64,000 bases of DNA from Pseudomonas fluorescens (GCF_001708445.1 NZ_CP015637.1:2977001-3041000); one strand, 5' to 3'; shown: positions 51,758-61,691, numbered from the stretch's first letter. Numbers and translations: made by a program. Notes: generated from the sequence alone by a model not told the origin.

Positions 51758-51857
51758 TGTAGGAGCAAGCTTGCTCGCGAAAAACGTCAACGATAACGCG
51801 TGTTTCCTGAATCAACGCGGTGCCAGTGAGTTTTTCGCGAGCAAGCTCGCTCCTACA
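51758..51857. repeat. REPIN (inverted pair of fluorescens-type REP)
   Basis: TGTAGGAGCAAGCTTGCTCG begins at 51758 and its near-perfect inverse ends at 51857 (TCGCGAGCAAGCTCGCTC begins at 51835), with 54 bases between. This is the widely scattered REP of the P. fluorescens group, placed between convergent genes. Confidence 0.85.
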
Positions 51858-51905
51858 GAAGGCGAGGTACGCTTAACTGGGAGACCCGTTTGCCGGGCGA
51901 TAGCG

Positions 51906-52610
51906 CTACAGCAGACCGCCGCCGTCGATATCGATCACGGCACCGGTCATAAAGCCATTCTCCATGGCCAGCACATACCCGGCCGCCACCTCCTCCGCTT
52001 GCCCCACGCGCCCTACCGGCAACGCGCCGCCCGCCTTGGCAAACATCGCCAGCCGTTGTTCTTCAGCCAGCCCGGCATATGCCGGTGTGTCGATCACGCC
52101 TGGGCTGATCACATTGACCCGACGCGGTGCCAGCTCCTTGGCCAGTTGCTTGCCCAATGCTTCAGTGGCGGCGTTGATGCCGGTCTTGATGAACTGCCCC
52201 GGTGCCAATTTTCTCCCCAACTGGCCAGAGGTCAGGCTGATGCTGCCGCGCTCATGCATAAAAGGCAGGGCCAACTGGATGGCGCGCAGTGAACCCCAGA
52301 GCTTCACGTTGAAATTGTCCTGGGCTTCGTCCAGGTCCGTTTCGACCAGGGGTTTGGCCCGTACCGAAGGGCCCGAGGTATAGACCAGGTGGTCAAAGCG
52401 CCCCACGCGTTCGAACAGTTGCTGGAGGGAGTTGGCGTCGGTCACGTCCACCGGTTCGCTGCGCACGCCGTTATCGACGCCGGAGGACAGGCGTCGGCCA
52501 GCCAACACCACCTGCGCACCACGTGCGGTCGCCGCCTTGGCCACGGCGGCACCGATACCGCTGCTGCCGCCGATCACGATCACGGTTTGACCGCTGAGGG
52601 AGGATGTCAT
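51906..52610 (-). CDS. SDR family oxidoreductase
   Basis: The 234-residue classical SDR has VIGGSSGIGAAVA at the N-terminus, a catalytic Ser in SLTSGQLG, a modified active-site segment FIKTGINAATEAL where YxxxK is expected, and a C-terminal TGAVIDIDGGGLL. The missing Tyr (Phe at that place) suggests altered or lost catalysis. ATG 52610 has AGGAC upstream. It is divergent from a LysR regulator that probably controls it. Confidence 0.78.
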   Translation of the reverse strand: MTSSLSGQTVIVIGGSSGIGAAVAKAATARGAQVVLAGRRLSSGVDNGVRSEPVDVTDANSLQQLFERVGRFDHLVYTSGPSVRAKPLVETDLDEAQDNFNVKLWGSLRAIQLALPFMHERGSISLTSGQLGRKLAPGQFIKTGINAATEALGKQLAKELAPRRVNVISPGVIDTPAYAGLAEEQRLAMFAKAGGALPVGRVGQAEEVAAGYVLAMENGFMTGAVIDIDGGGLL

Positions 52611-52711
52611 GGGGAAATGTCCTGGGTTAGAAAGTGAGCGTTCATCTTCCCAGCTTGGCAATCGACGAAAAATCCCGGTAAAACGACAGGATCTTTAAAG
52701 GATTTTTATAA

Positions 52712-53614
52712 ATGAGCTCGATTCTCGACCTGGAAGTCTTTGTTCGCACCGCCGACACCGGCAGCCTGTCTGCCGCCGCACGCAGCCTGGGGCTGAGCCC
52801 GGCCGCCGCCAGCATCGCCCTCAAGCGCCTGGAAACCCGCCTGGGCAGTCGCCTGCTGGCCCGCTCCACACGCAGCATGCGCCTGACCGAAGAGGGTCGG
52901 CGTTACCTCGACAGCGTGCGCGAGGCGCTGGCGACGCTGGCCGAGGGTGAGCAAGCGCTCAGGCAGCAAAGCCATGGCTTGACCGGGTTGTTGCAGTTGG
53001 CGGCGCCGTCGGATTTCGGGCGCAACGTGGTGCTGGGCTGGCTGGATGCGTTCAAGCTCGAGCACCCCAACATCCGTTTGCAATTGATGCTCAACGACAG
53101 CAATGCCGACCTGTTCCGCGAAACCGTCGACATCGCCCTGCGTTTCGGTGTCCCCCGGGACTCCAGCCTGGTGGCGCTGCCGGTGGTGCCCGATCATCGA
53201 CGCATCCCCTGCGCCAGCCCCGACTACCTGGCGCGCCATGGCACGCCGCGCACCCCGACGGAGCTGGCGCAACACAACACGCTGCGCTACATGCGCCAGG
53301 GGCGCGCCAACAACACCTGGTACTTTCGCCAAGGCGCCGTGCTCCAGGAAGTCGAGGTGACGGGCGATTACCTGAGCGATGACGGTGAAATCGTGCGGCG
53401 CTGGGCATTGGCCGGCCATGGCATCGCCTATAAGGCCAACCTGGATATCGCCCGCGACCTCAAGGCCGGACGCCTGGTGCAACTGCTGCCGGACTGGCAG
53501 GGCGAACCGACGCCGTTCAACCTGATGTGCCCCCACCGCCTGCAAGTGTCGGAGCGGGTGAAGGTGTTGCACCGTTTTTTACAGGTGCGCTGCCAGGCCT
53601 TGCTGAACGAATGA
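52712..53614 (+). CDS. LysR family transcriptional regulator
   Basis: The 300-residue LTTR has an N-terminal winged HTH (AARSLGLSPAAASIALKRLETRLG) and a periplasmic-binding-like co-inducer domain with FRETVDIALRFGV, typical of the AaeR/DhcR branch. AAGGA stands before the ATG. The divergent SDR, with starts 101 bases apart, is its probable target. Confidence 0.88.
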   Translation: MSSILDLEVFVRTADTGSLSAAARSLGLSPAAASIALKRLETRLGSRLLARSTRSMRLTEEGRRYLDSVREALATLAEGEQALRQQSHGLTGLLQLAAPSDFGRNVVLGWLDAFKLEHPNIRLQLMLNDSNADLFRETVDIALRFGVPRDSSLVALPVVPDHRRIPCASPDYLARHGTPRTPTELAQHNTLRYMRQGRANNTWYFRQGAVLQEVEVTGDYLSDDGEIVRRWALAGHGIAYKANLDIARDLKAGRLVQLLPDWQGEPTPFNLMCPHRLQVSERVKVLHRFLQVRCQALLNE

Positions 53615-53695
53615 AGAAACGCGCGCAGGGCTTGTTCCAGAGCCTGCGAGTCTGGTATTGCATAACGTACATTTGCGCGTTTCGAGGAGCTTTCC

Positions 53696-54706
53696 ATGAT
53701 TTACCGCACACTGGGCCAGTCCGGCTTGAAGGTCAGCGCGCTGACCCTGGGCACTATGATGTTTGGCGAACAGACCAGCACCGAGGACTCGCTGCGCATC
53801 ATCGACAAGGCCTGGGACCAGGGCATCAACTTTATCGACACGGCCGACGTCTACACCGGCGGGCGCTCCGAAGAAATCGTCGGTGAGGCCATCGTGCGTC
53901 ATCGCGAGGACTGGGTGGTGGCCTCGAAAGTCGGCATCGGCCCCGTCGACGGCGTACCCAACCGCAGCGGTTTGAACCGCAAGCGGATTTTCAACGCGCT
54001 GGAAGCCAGCCTGAGGCGCCTGGACACGGATTACCTGGACATCTACTACCTGCACCGCGAAGACCACGGCACGCCGCTGGAGGTGACCGTGTCGGCGATC
54101 GGCGACCTGATTCGCCAAGGCAAGATCCGCTATTGGGGCCTGTCCAACTACCGGGGCTGGCGCATTGCCGAGGTGATCCGCGTGGCCGAGCGCCTGGGTG
54201 TCGACAAGCCGATCATCAGCCAACCGCTGTACAACATCGTCAATCGCCAGGCCGAGGTCGAACAGCTCACCGCCGCCGCCGCGTACGGCCTGGGCGTGGT
54301 GCCTTACAGCCCATTGGCCCGGGGCGTGCTCAGCGGCAAGTATGCGCCCGACGTCACCCCTGAACCGAGCAGCCGCGCCGCGCGCCAGGACAAACGCATC
54401 CTGGAAACCGAATGGCGCGTAGAGTCACTGCGAATTGCCCAGCAGATCCAGCACTACACCCAAGGGCGCGGTGTGGGGATGGTCGAGTTTGCGATTGCCT
54501 GGGTGCTGAACAACTCGGCAGTGAGTTCGGCGATCGTCGGGCCTCGTACCGAAGCCCAGTGGGACGCCTACACCGGAGCGCTGGATGTGCACATCAGCGC
54601 TGAGGATGAAGCGTTCATTGACTCACTGGTGACACCGGGGCATTCGTCGACGCCGGGGTTCAATGACGTGGGCCACTTCGTCTCCGGGCGAATCGCGCGA
54701 CCTTGA
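53696..54706 (+). CDS. Aldo/keto reductase
   Basis: The 336-residue TIM-barrel protein has the catalytic tetrad in FIDTADVYTGGRSEE (Asp, Tyr), VVASKVG (Lys) and YYLHRED (His), and the NADPH loop near the end (SAIVGPRTEAQ). It belongs to the YajO/PdxI-like group that reduces carbonyls. It stands alone. Confidence 0.88.
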   Translation: MIYRTLGQSGLKVSALTLGTMMFGEQTSTEDSLRIIDKAWDQGINFIDTADVYTGGRSEEIVGEAIVRHREDWVVASKVGIGPVDGVPNRSGLNRKRIFNALEASLRRLDTDYLDIYYLHREDHGTPLEVTVSAIGDLIRQGKIRYWGLSNYRGWRIAEVIRVAERLGVDKPIISQPLYNIVNRQAEVEQLTAAAAYGLGVVPYSPLARGVLSGKYAPDVTPEPSSRAARQDKRILETEWRVESLRIAQQIQHYTQGRGVGMVEFAIAWVLNNSAVSSAIVGPRTEAQWDAYTGALDVHISAEDEAFIDSLVTPGHSSTPGFNDVGHFVSGRIARP

Positions 54707-54740
54707 GCCGACGCCCATCGCTTGGATGTGCGCCGCTGGC

Positions 54741-55217
54741 TCAGTCCAGCGGCACATCCAGGCTGACCTTGACCCGGTCCATCACCACGATGCTGCGGAA
54801 CCACTTGATATTGCGGTTCTCGTAGAACAACTGCCGGGCCAGGGTCTCGTATGCCTTCATGGTCTCCACCACGATCACCAACATGAAATCCGCATCGCCA
54901 GTGACGTAATAGCACTGCTGCACCTGGGGAATCGACATCTGCGCCTTGAGTACATCAAGGTCTTCGATGTGCGTGCGTTCGGCGTGCACCTCCACCAGGA
55001 TCGTGATCGGCTTGCCCAGCGCCTCCTGGTTGACCACCGCCGTATTAGCCGTGATCACCCCGCTCTGCTGCATGCGTTTGATTCGCCGCTGCACGGCAGC
55101 CGTCGACAAGTTGACCTGCTCGCCAATCACCCGCAGGGCGGTGGTGTTGTCATGTTGCAGGTGCTTGAGAATCGCCACATCGAATGCGTCGAGGGGTGGC
55201 TGCGGGGGGATGGACAT
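54741..55217 (-). CDS. Lrp/AsnC family transcriptional regulator
   Basis: The 158-residue protein has an N-terminal HTH (VNLSTAAVQRRIKRMQQSGVI) and a C-terminal RAM ligand domain (VQQCYYVTGDADFMLVIVV). It is divergent from the RarD-like exporter, a common pairing in which the Lrp protein senses an amino acid and drives its exporter. Confidence 0.9.
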   Translation of the reverse strand: MSIPPQPPLDAFDVAILKHLQHDNTTALRVIGEQVNLSTAAVQRRIKRMQQSGVITANTAVVNQEALGKPITILVEVHAERTHIEDLDVLKAQMSIPQVQQCYYVTGDADFMLVIVVETMKAYETLARQLFYENRNIKWFRSIVVMDRVKVSLDVPLD

Positions 55218-55351
55218 CCGTACGAACCCTGGGTGTGAGAAAATTTCCCATAAGATGCCCCAAAACAGAGCAAACGTCTCAGCTCAAAAGCAATATATTC
55301 CCAGCCTGAAATCCCCCCTCTTTTTTAGCTATCGGTTTTCGCGAGGACAGC

Positions 55352-56233
55352 GTGTCTAAAGGTGTTGTGTTATCGGTATCGGCCTCGGTGTTATTTGCCG
55401 TGATGTATTACTTCACGTCATTGCTCACGCCATTGAGCGGCCTGGAGATTTTTGGCTGGCGCATGTTGCTGACCGTGCCGTGCATGACGGTGTTCATGCT
55501 CGTTACTGGCGAATGGCGACGGGTGTGGGAACTGTTGCGCAGGTTGGCGGCCCAGCCACGGCTGATTGCCGGGGTGGTGGTGTCCTCGGCTTTGCTCGGG
55601 GTGCAACTGTGGCTGTTTATGTGGGCGCCGCTCAACGGGCGCAGCCTGGACGTGTCGGTGGGGTACTTCCTGCTGCCGCTGACCATGGTGCTGACCGGGC
55701 GCCTGGTGTATGGCGAACGCCTTTCGCGCCTGCAACAGATTGCCTTGGTCTTCGCCGCCCTGGGGGTGCTGAACGAGTTGTATCAGGCGGGCGGTTTTTC
55801 CTGGGCCACGTTGGTGGTGATCATCGGCTACCCGGTGTATTTCGTTGTGCGCAAATACCTGGCAACCGACCACTTGGGCGGGTTGTGGCTGGACATGGCG
55901 TTGATGCTGCCGGTGGCCTGGTGGTTCGTGCAAAGCGGCGAACAAGGCTTCGCGGTGCTGGATGCCTATCCGAAGCTGTACGCACTGATCCCGATGCTGG
56001 GCTTGATCAGCGCTTCGGCGCTGGTGAGCTATATCATTGCCAGCCGCTTGCTGGCGTTCAGCCTGTTCGGCCTGCTCAGCTATGTGGAGCCGGTGTTGCT
56101 GCTCGGCGTGGCGTTGCTGCTGGGTGAAGGGATCAAGGCCGGGCAATGGCTGACGTACATTCCGATCTGGCTGGCGGTGATGGTGCTGGTATATGAAGGC
56201 TTCAAGCACCTGGTGCGCCAGCGAAAAGCCTGA
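55352..56233 (+). CDS. RarD-like EamA-family transporter
   Basis: The 293-residue, ten-helix DMT protein starts with SKGVVLSVSASVLFAVMYY and carries the RarD-type segments LSGLEIFGWRM and FGLLSYVEPVLLLG. Members export amino acids or drugs. The start is GTG after GAGGA. It ends at a strong bidirectional terminator. Confidence 0.87.
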   Translation: MSKGVVLSVSASVLFAVMYYFTSLLTPLSGLEIFGWRMLLTVPCMTVFMLVTGEWRRVWELLRRLAAQPRLIAGVVVSSALLGVQLWLFMWAPLNGRSLDVSVGYFLLPLTMVLTGRLVYGERLSRLQQIALVFAALGVLNELYQAGGFSWATLVVIIGYPVYFVVRKYLATDHLGGLWLDMALMLPVAWWFVQSGEQGFAVLDAYPKLYALIPMLGLISASALVSYIIASRLLAFSLFGLLSYVEPVLLLGVALLLGEGIKAGQWLTYIPIWLAVMVLVYEGFKHLVRQRKA

Positions 56234-56241
56234 CGCCAGGC

Positions 56242-56287
56242 AAAAAAAATCGCCCGGCCGAGGCAGACCTCGACCGGGCGGTTTTTT
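56242..56287. terminator. Bidirectional Rho-independent terminator
   Basis: CGCCCGGCCGAGG (56251-56263) pairs with CCTCGACCGGGCG (56268-56280) around CAGA, flanked by A8 on the left and T6 on the right. It serves both the RarD-like gene and the convergent hpd. Confidence 0.92.
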
Positions 56288-56289
56288 GT

Positions 56290-57366
56290 TCAGTCGGCGG
56301 TCAATACACCGCGACGTACCTGGTCACGCTCGATCGACTCGAACAACGCCTTGAAGTTGCCCTCCCCGAACCCATCGTCGCCCTTACGCTGGATGAATTC
56401 GAAGAACACCGGGCCCATCAGGGTTTCCGAGAAAATCTGCAGCAACAGGCGCTTGTCGCCTTCAATGGACGAGCCGTCCAACAGAATGCCACGCGCTTGC
56501 AGTTGGTCCACGGGTTCGCCGTGGTTCGGCAGGCGGCCTTCGAGCATTTCGTAGTAGGTGTCCGGCGGTGCCGTCATGAAACGCATGCCCATGCGCTTCA
56601 ACGCGTCCCAGGTCTTGACCAGGTCGTCGGTGAGGAACGCCACGTGCTGGATGCCCTCGCCGTTGAACTGCATCAGGAACTCTTCGATCTGCCCTGCGCC
56701 CTTGGACGACTCTTCGTTCAACGGGATGCGGATCATGCCATCCGGGGCGCTCATGGCCTTGGAAGTCAGGCCGGTGTATTCACCCTTGATGTCGAAGTAG
56801 CGGGCTTCACGGAAATTGAACAGCTTCTCGTAGAAGTTGGCCCAGTAAGCCATGCGCCCGCGGTACACGTTGTGGGTCAAGTGATCGATGACCTTGAGGC
56901 CGGCGCCTACCGGGTTGCGCTCCACGCCTTCGAGGTACACGAAATCGATGTCATAGATCGAGCTGCCCTCACCGAACCGGTCGATCAGGTACAGCGGTGC
57001 TCCGCCAATCCCCTTGATGGCCGGCAGGTTCAGTTCCATCGGCCCGGTTTCGATATGGATCGGTTGCGCGCCCAACTCCAGGGCACGGTTGTAGGCTTTT
57101 TGTGAATCCTTGACGCGAAACGCCATGCCACACACCGACGGGCCGTGTTCGGCGGCGAAATACGAGGCGATGCTGTGGGGCTCGTTGTTGAGGATCAGGT
57201 TGATCTCGCCCTGGCGATACAGCTCCACGTTCTTGGAACGGTGGGTCGCGACCTTGGTGAAGCCCATGATCTCGAAGATCGGTTCCAGGGTGCCGGGGGT
57301 GGGCGATGCGAATTCAATAAATTCAAAGCCCATCAGGCCCATCGGGTTTTCGTATTGGTCTGCCAT
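56290..57366 (-). CDS. hpd: 4-hydroxyphenylpyruvate dioxygenase
   Basis: The 358-residue enzyme converts 4-hydroxyphenylpyruvate to homogentisate in tyrosine breakdown and precedes the pyomelanin branch. The iron ligands are visible: His in DHLTHNV, His in [10 protein letters not shown] and Glu in [10 protein letters not shown]-terminal [16 protein letters not shown] matches Pseudomonas HPPD, so ATG 57366 was chosen over the upstream open frame. It converges with the RarD-like gene. Confidence 0.95.
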   Translation of the reverse strand: MADQYENPMGLMGFEFIEFASPTPGTLEPIFEIMGFTKVATHRSKNVELYRQGEINLILNNEPHSIASYFAAEHGPSVCGMAFRVKDSQKAYNRALELGAQPIHIETGPMELNLPAIKGIGGAPLYLIDRFGEGSSIYDIDFVYLEGVERNPVGAGLKVIDHLTHNVYRGRMAYWANFYEKLFNFREARYFDIKGEYTGLTSKAMSAPDGMIRIPLNEESSKGAGQIEEFLMQFNGEGIQHVAFLTDDLVKTWDALKRMGMRFMTAPPDTYYEMLEGRLPNHGEPVDQLQARGILLDGSSIEGDKRLLLQIFSETLMGPVFFEFIQRKGDDGFGEGNFKALFESIERDQVRRGVLTAD

Positions 57367-57611
57367 GTTCGGCGCCTCATCATGCTTATGATTAACGGAT
57401 ATCAATTGCCAGCAAGGATGAAGCGCGAGGGCGGTGCACACGAGAGGCCCCGCACGCTGCGGGCGAGGAAATCACCAAAGATGAGGGGGGAGCCGAGTAG
57501 CTTCATGGTTACATCAGTCTCTGACGGCCGAGGCTTGCGTGAGCGCAAGTCCATATTCTTGTATGCGTAAATCGATTCTACACAGCGTAACCGAGTTTGT
57601 CCGTACTCTTA
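57367..57611. other. hpd upstream region
   Basis: The 245 bases hold the hpd promoter and the 3' end of the next gene. A short dyad, CTTGCG (57534-57539) / CGCAAG (57544-57549), is present. I see no gene and no clear TyrR/PhhR box (TGTAAA-N6-TTTACA). Confidence 0.35.
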
Positions 57612-58535
57612 TCAAATCCCCATTGCCCTGACCCGCGCAAGGGGTTTGTTGCACAGGTAGATCCCCAGCAGGATGACCGCGCCCCCCATCAGCATCGGCG
57701 CAGTCAGAGGCTCTCCCAGCAGCAATGCGCCACAGATCACGGCCGTCAGCGGATTGAGCGCGATAAATACCCCGGAACGTGTCGCACCAATGCGCCGGAT
57801 ACCCTCGTAGTAGCCGATATACGCCAGGGCCGAGCCCAGCACACCCAGGTACAGCAAGCTCAAGAGTTGTGGCAGATGAACGTTGCCGAGTGCTGCGGTG
57901 GTGAAGCTTCCCGTGGCCAACGTGGCAGTGCCCAGCATCGACGTCCCCAGCAATATCGACCAGGTCACCGTCTGCAAGGGGCCCAGGCTTTGGTTGAGTC
58001 CACGAGACAGCAGCGAGTAGACGCCCCACCCCGCCACGCAGCCGAGAATGAGCAGGTCGCCGATCCAGGCGTGGCTGGCCCCCTGCAACACGTGCGGGTT
58101 GCGGCTGACGATCACCGCCGCCGCGCCAACCAGGCACAACACGATGCCCAGCCACTGGGCGCGACCCAGGCGCTCCTTGAACCACAGCCAGGACGCCAGG
58201 CCGATCACCGCCGGGTTCAGCGCGACGATCAGTGATGCCCGCGAAGCATTGATGTACTGCAGCCCATAGAAGAAGCACAGGTTGTAGAAAAAGATCCCAA
58301 AAAACCCCAATACCGCCAACCGTGCCAGTTGGCGGGGGCTTGGGCGTACCAGCGCAATGCGCGCGCAAGCCAGGTACAGCAGCAGCGCCAGGCTCGCCAG
58401 GAGAAAACGCAGGCTGGCGGCCAGCAATGGATTGATCTGATCGGCCAGGTAACGCCCGGCGACGAAGGTGCCGCCCCAGACCATGGTAACGGCGGCGAGT
58501 TTGCAGTAAGTCAGGCGATCCGGGCTGGGGCTCAT
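57612..58535 (-). CDS. EamA-family DMT transporter
   Basis: The 307-residue, ten-helix transporter has two EamA halves (GGTFVAGRYL; YLGVLGSALAYIGYYEGIRRIGA with the conserved second-half motif ending LLGIYL). It probably exports an amino acid or metabolite. It is divergent from a LysR gene, its likely regulator (starts 78 bases apart). Confidence 0.87.
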   Translation of the reverse strand: MSPSPDRLTYCKLAAVTMVWGGTFVAGRYLADQINPLLAASLRFLLASLALLLYLACARIALVRPSPRQLARLAVLGFFGIFFYNLCFFYGLQYINASRASLIVALNPAVIGLASWLWFKERLGRAQWLGIVLCLVGAAAVIVSRNPHVLQGASHAWIGDLLILGCVAGWGVYSLLSRGLNQSLGPLQTVTWSILLGTSMLGTATLATGSFTTAALGNVHLPQLLSLLYLGVLGSALAYIGYYEGIRRIGATRSGVFIALNPLTAVICGALLLGEPLTAPMLMGGAVILLGIYLCNKPLARVRAMGI

Positions 58536-58612
58536 AGAAAGTTGCTCGAGGGGCGAAAGAATGCAGTTATTCTTTTGCTAATACTTCCTCATCGTAAAAT
58601 GAGTGTTTGCTC

Positions 58613-59524
58613 ATGACCCTGACTCAATTGGAAATCTTTGCCCTGGTTGCCGAGCTGCAAGGCTTTACCAGTGCGGCCCACCGGCTGGGCATCAGCCAAT
58701 CCGCGGTATCCCACGCCATCAAGGCGCTGGAGCAGGAGTTGGGCGTGGAACTGTTTCGACGTCACCAAACCCTGGTGGAGCCGAGCGATATTGGCCAGCA
58801 ATTACTCGGACGCGCCCGTGCCATGCTGGGCCTGGCCAACACCCTGCAACAGGAGGCCGCCGATGCCCGAGGCATGAAGCGCGGCACCTTGCGCATCGGT
58901 TCGTTTGGGCCCACTGCGTCAAATCGCTTGCTGCCGAGCATTCTCAGGCGGTTTCGCGCAGCGCATCCCGGCATTGAAGTGCACGTGGACGAGGGGCCTG
59001 ATCGGCAAGTACTCCAGTGGCTGGATGAGCGGCGTATCGACGTCGGTTTCGTGGTACTGGAACAAGAGCGCCTCGATACCTTTGCGGTGTTCGAAGACCA
59101 GTTGGTGGCGCTGTTGCCCGCCGATCATCCCCTGGCCGCACGAGAGGCCCTGACCCTGCGAGACCTGTGTGACGATCCGTTCATTCTCACCGAGGCCGGC
59201 TCCTCGGAGTTGGTCACTCGCCTGTTCAGCGCGGCCCGGTTGCAGCCGAAGGTACGCTATCGCTGCGCCCAACTGCTCAGCACCCTGGAAGCGGTCAGTC
59301 GTGGCGATGGCCTGAGCATCGTGGCAGAAGCCTCGTTACCGCAGGCAAGCGACCCGCGTTATGTCAAACGCGCGTTGTCACCCCGCGTGCCGCGCCAGAT
59401 CGGCCTGGCCGTGCTGGACCGGCGTCAGTCGTCTCCTGCCACGCTGGCCTTTATCGCGATGGCACAGGCCCCGGGAATGGCGAGCATATTTCCAGCCGGC
59501 CATCTATCATCGACGCATCCCTGA
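58613..59524 (+). CDS. LysR family transcriptional regulator
   Basis: The 303-residue LTTR has the HTH AAHRLGISQSAVSHAIKALEQELG and a standard effector domain. The ATG at 58613 is preferred to an in-frame TTG six bases upstream. It probably controls the divergent EamA exporter. Confidence 0.88.
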   Translation: MTLTQLEIFALVAELQGFTSAAHRLGISQSAVSHAIKALEQELGVELFRRHQTLVEPSDIGQQLLGRARAMLGLANTLQQEAADARGMKRGTLRIGSFGPTASNRLLPSILRRFRAAHPGIEVHVDEGPDRQVLQWLDERRIDVGFVVLEQERLDTFAVFEDQLVALLPADHPLAAREALTLRDLCDDPFILTEAGSSELVTRLFSAARLQPKVRYRCAQLLSTLEAVSRGDGLSIVAEASLPQASDPRYVKRALSPRVPRQIGLAVLDRRQSSPATLAFIAMAQAPGMASIFPAGHLSSTHP

Positions 59525-59571
59525 CCGGCCTACCGGTACATTCCCCCACTGTGTAACAGGCCGTAGAACTC

Positions 59572-61113
59572 ATGCCGCTCACCGTCCAAGGTCCTCGAAA
59601 GCCCTTCACACGCTACTCGATCAGTGCATTGTCCGGGCTGCTGCCGATCCTGATGGGTGTCGTCATCCTGTACTGGCAAGCCGAAGGCACGCTTGAACAG
59701 AGCACGGCCCAGACGGCCCAGGAGGCCGTGCGCCAGTTCGACCTGATGCTCGACAACACCGCACTGGCGGCCCAAGCCTTGCTCCCGCTGGCCGGCCAAC
59801 CCTGCGACGCCGCTACGCAATTGGCCTTGCGCGAACAGGTCACGCGCCGACCGTTCGTACGCGCCACCACCTTGTCCTGGCAGGAAAACATCTATTGCAG
59901 CTCATTGTTCGGCAGCCACTACGCATCGCAGGTCAATCCGGATGATTATGTGGACGGTCGCCTGTGGTTGATGAATGGCAACCCGGTCACACCGGATACC
60001 GCGCTGCTGGTCTATCGCCTGGTCGAAGGCGACCAAGGTGCCTTTGCCTCGATCGATGGCTACCACCTGACCAACGCCCTGCGCCTGATCAGCCGCTATG
60101 CGCAATTGGTCCTGCAAGTGGGCCCCCATTGGCTGGACGCTGAGGGCAACGTGCATGACACGGCCGTGCCGCAGTTCGCGGTGGCCCATCACCACCTGGT
60201 CTCGCCGCGCTATCACTACAGTGTCGAAGCCGGTATGCCGGCGGGCGAAACCTGGCGTTATATGCAAGCGCGCTACCCGGCGATGTTCAGCCTGGTCGTG
60301 TTCTTCGGCATCCTGGCGGGCCTGCTTGCGCACTGGCTGCAAAAACGCGTGTCGGCCCCCTCCCATGAGTTACAACGCGCATTGGGGGCCAACGAGTTCA
60401 TGCCTTATTTTCAACCCGTGGTCCGCGGCGATACCCGCCAGTGGGCGGGTTGTGAAGTGCTGATGCGCTGGAAACACCCCAAGGAAGGCCTGGTGCGCCC
60501 CGACCTGTTCATTCCGCTGGCCGAGGATTGCGGCCTGATCGTACCGATGACCCGCGCGCTGCTACGCCAAACAGCCGCGCAACTGGCGCCCCATGCCGCG
60601 CGCTTCAGCCCAGGCTTTCATATCGGCGTGAATATTACCGCCCGCCACTGCGAGGACCTGGCGCTCGTGGAAGACTGCCGGGAGTTTCTGGCGGCCTTCA
60701 CGCCTGGCCAGGTCACACTGGTACTGGAGCTGACCGAACGTGAGTTGATCGAGCCCACGGACATCACCCGCCGCCTGTTCGACGCCTTGCATGCGCTGGG
60801 CGTCATGATCGCCATCGACGACTTCGGCACGGGTCATTCCAGCCTGGGTTACTTGCGTAACTTCAATGTGGACTACTTGAAGATCGATCAAAGTTTTGTC
60901 GCCATGATCGGTGTGGACGCGCTCTCGCGGCACATCCTGGACAGCATCATAGAACTGTCCGTCAAGCTCGACCTGGGCATCGTTGCCGAAGGCGTGGAAA
61001 CAGCAGAGCAATGTGAATACCTTGCCGCACACGGTGTGCACTTCCTACAGGGTTATCTGTTTGGTCGTCCTTTACCTTGTGATGAATTCATTAAATCCCT
61101 GGCCCGCCATTGA
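59572..61113 (+). CDS. CSS-motif EAL-domain c-di-GMP phosphodiesterase
   Basis: In this 513-residue protein a first helix (about 18-36) and a second (about 237-257) flank a periplasmic CSS-motif domain (CDAATQ and YCSSLFG cysteines), whose disulfide state controls such enzymes. The EAL domain (265-513) keeps the metal and catalytic residues: EVLMRW, NITARH, ELTERE, DDFGTGHSS, YLKIDQSF and EGVET, so it should hydrolyse c-di-GMP. There is no GGDEF domain. Confidence 0.9.
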   Translation: MPLTVQGPRKPFTRYSISALSGLLPILMGVVILYWQAEGTLEQSTAQTAQEAVRQFDLMLDNTALAAQALLPLAGQPCDAATQLALREQVTRRPFVRATTLSWQENIYCSSLFGSHYASQVNPDDYVDGRLWLMNGNPVTPDTALLVYRLVEGDQGAFASIDGYHLTNALRLISRYAQLVLQVGPHWLDAEGNVHDTAVPQFAVAHHHLVSPRYHYSVEAGMPAGETWRYMQARYPAMFSLVVFFGILAGLLAHWLQKRVSAPSHELQRALGANEFMPYFQPVVRGDTRQWAGCEVLMRWKHPKEGLVRPDLFIPLAEDCGLIVPMTRALLRQTAAQLAPHAARFSPGFHIGVNITARHCEDLALVEDCREFLAAFTPGQVTLVLELTERELIEPTDITRRLFDALHALGVMIAIDDFGTGHSSLGYLRNFNVDYLKIDQSFVAMIGVDALSRHILDSIIELSVKLDLGIVAEGVETAEQCEYLAAHGVHFLQGYLFGRPLPCDEFIKSLARH

Positions 61114-61212
61114 ATAGCCAGCGACTAATACGATGAAATAATGTTGTTCAGACAAAAGACATGATTTACTCATGACGGATTAACTACTACAATTTTTCTT
61201 GCCTGTGCAGAA

Positions 61213-61231
61213 GTCCGCAGGACGGCTTTTT
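61213..61231 (+). terminator. Weak terminator after the EAL gene
   Basis: GTCC (61213-61216) pairs with GGAC (61220-61223) and T5 follows at 61227-61231. The stem is only four base pairs, so this is tentative. Confidence 0.3.
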
Positions 61232-61311
61232 CCTCGAGTCGCCTTAACGCGCTTGGCTTGTAGCTTTGTCTGCAGTTGATATCAGTCAAATACACTATTG
61301 GAGTACAGATT

Positions 61312-61677
61312 TTGTCCAGACTCGCCGAATTTCGCGCAGCAGAAAAAGCCCTTCAAGAACAGCTTGCCCAGCTGGAGTCCTTGAAGAACGATGCCGGCCT
61401 GAAGAAAGAAATCGAATTCGAAGAAAAGCTTCAAGCGCTCATGAAGAGCTATGGCAAAGGGCTGCGCGATATCATCTCGATCCTCGATCCCAACCTGGGC
61501 AAGGCCGGTGCGTCGGTTGTCGCCGCACCAAAACAGCGCCGCGCACGCGTGGTCAAGGTTTACCAAAACCCGCACACCGGCGAACTGATCGAAACCAAGG
61601 GCGGCAATCACCGCGGCCTGAAAGCCTGGAAAGAACAGTATGGCGCCGCCACTGTAGACTCCTGGCTTCGCGGCTGA
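61312..61677 (+). CDS. mvaU: H-NS-like silencer of the MvaT/MvaU family
   Basis: The 121-residue protein has an N-terminal coiled-coil oligomerisation domain (1-60; AEFRAAEKALQEQLAQLE, KKEIEFEEKL) and a C-terminal AT-pincer DNA-binding domain (VYQNPHTGELIETKGGNHRG, LKAWKEQYG). It silences AT-rich and acquired DNA. The TTG start at 61312 has GGAG eight bases upstream and matches the family N-terminus MSRLAEFRAAEK. The sequence looks nearer MvaU than MvaT, but the symbol is not certain. Confidence 0.85.
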   Translation: MSRLAEFRAAEKALQEQLAQLESLKNDAGLKKEIEFEEKLQALMKSYGKGLRDIISILDPNLGKAGASVVAAPKQRRARVVKVYQNPHTGELIETKGGNHRGLKAWKEQYGAATVDSWLRG

Positions 61678-61691
61678 TCCACCGCACTAAC

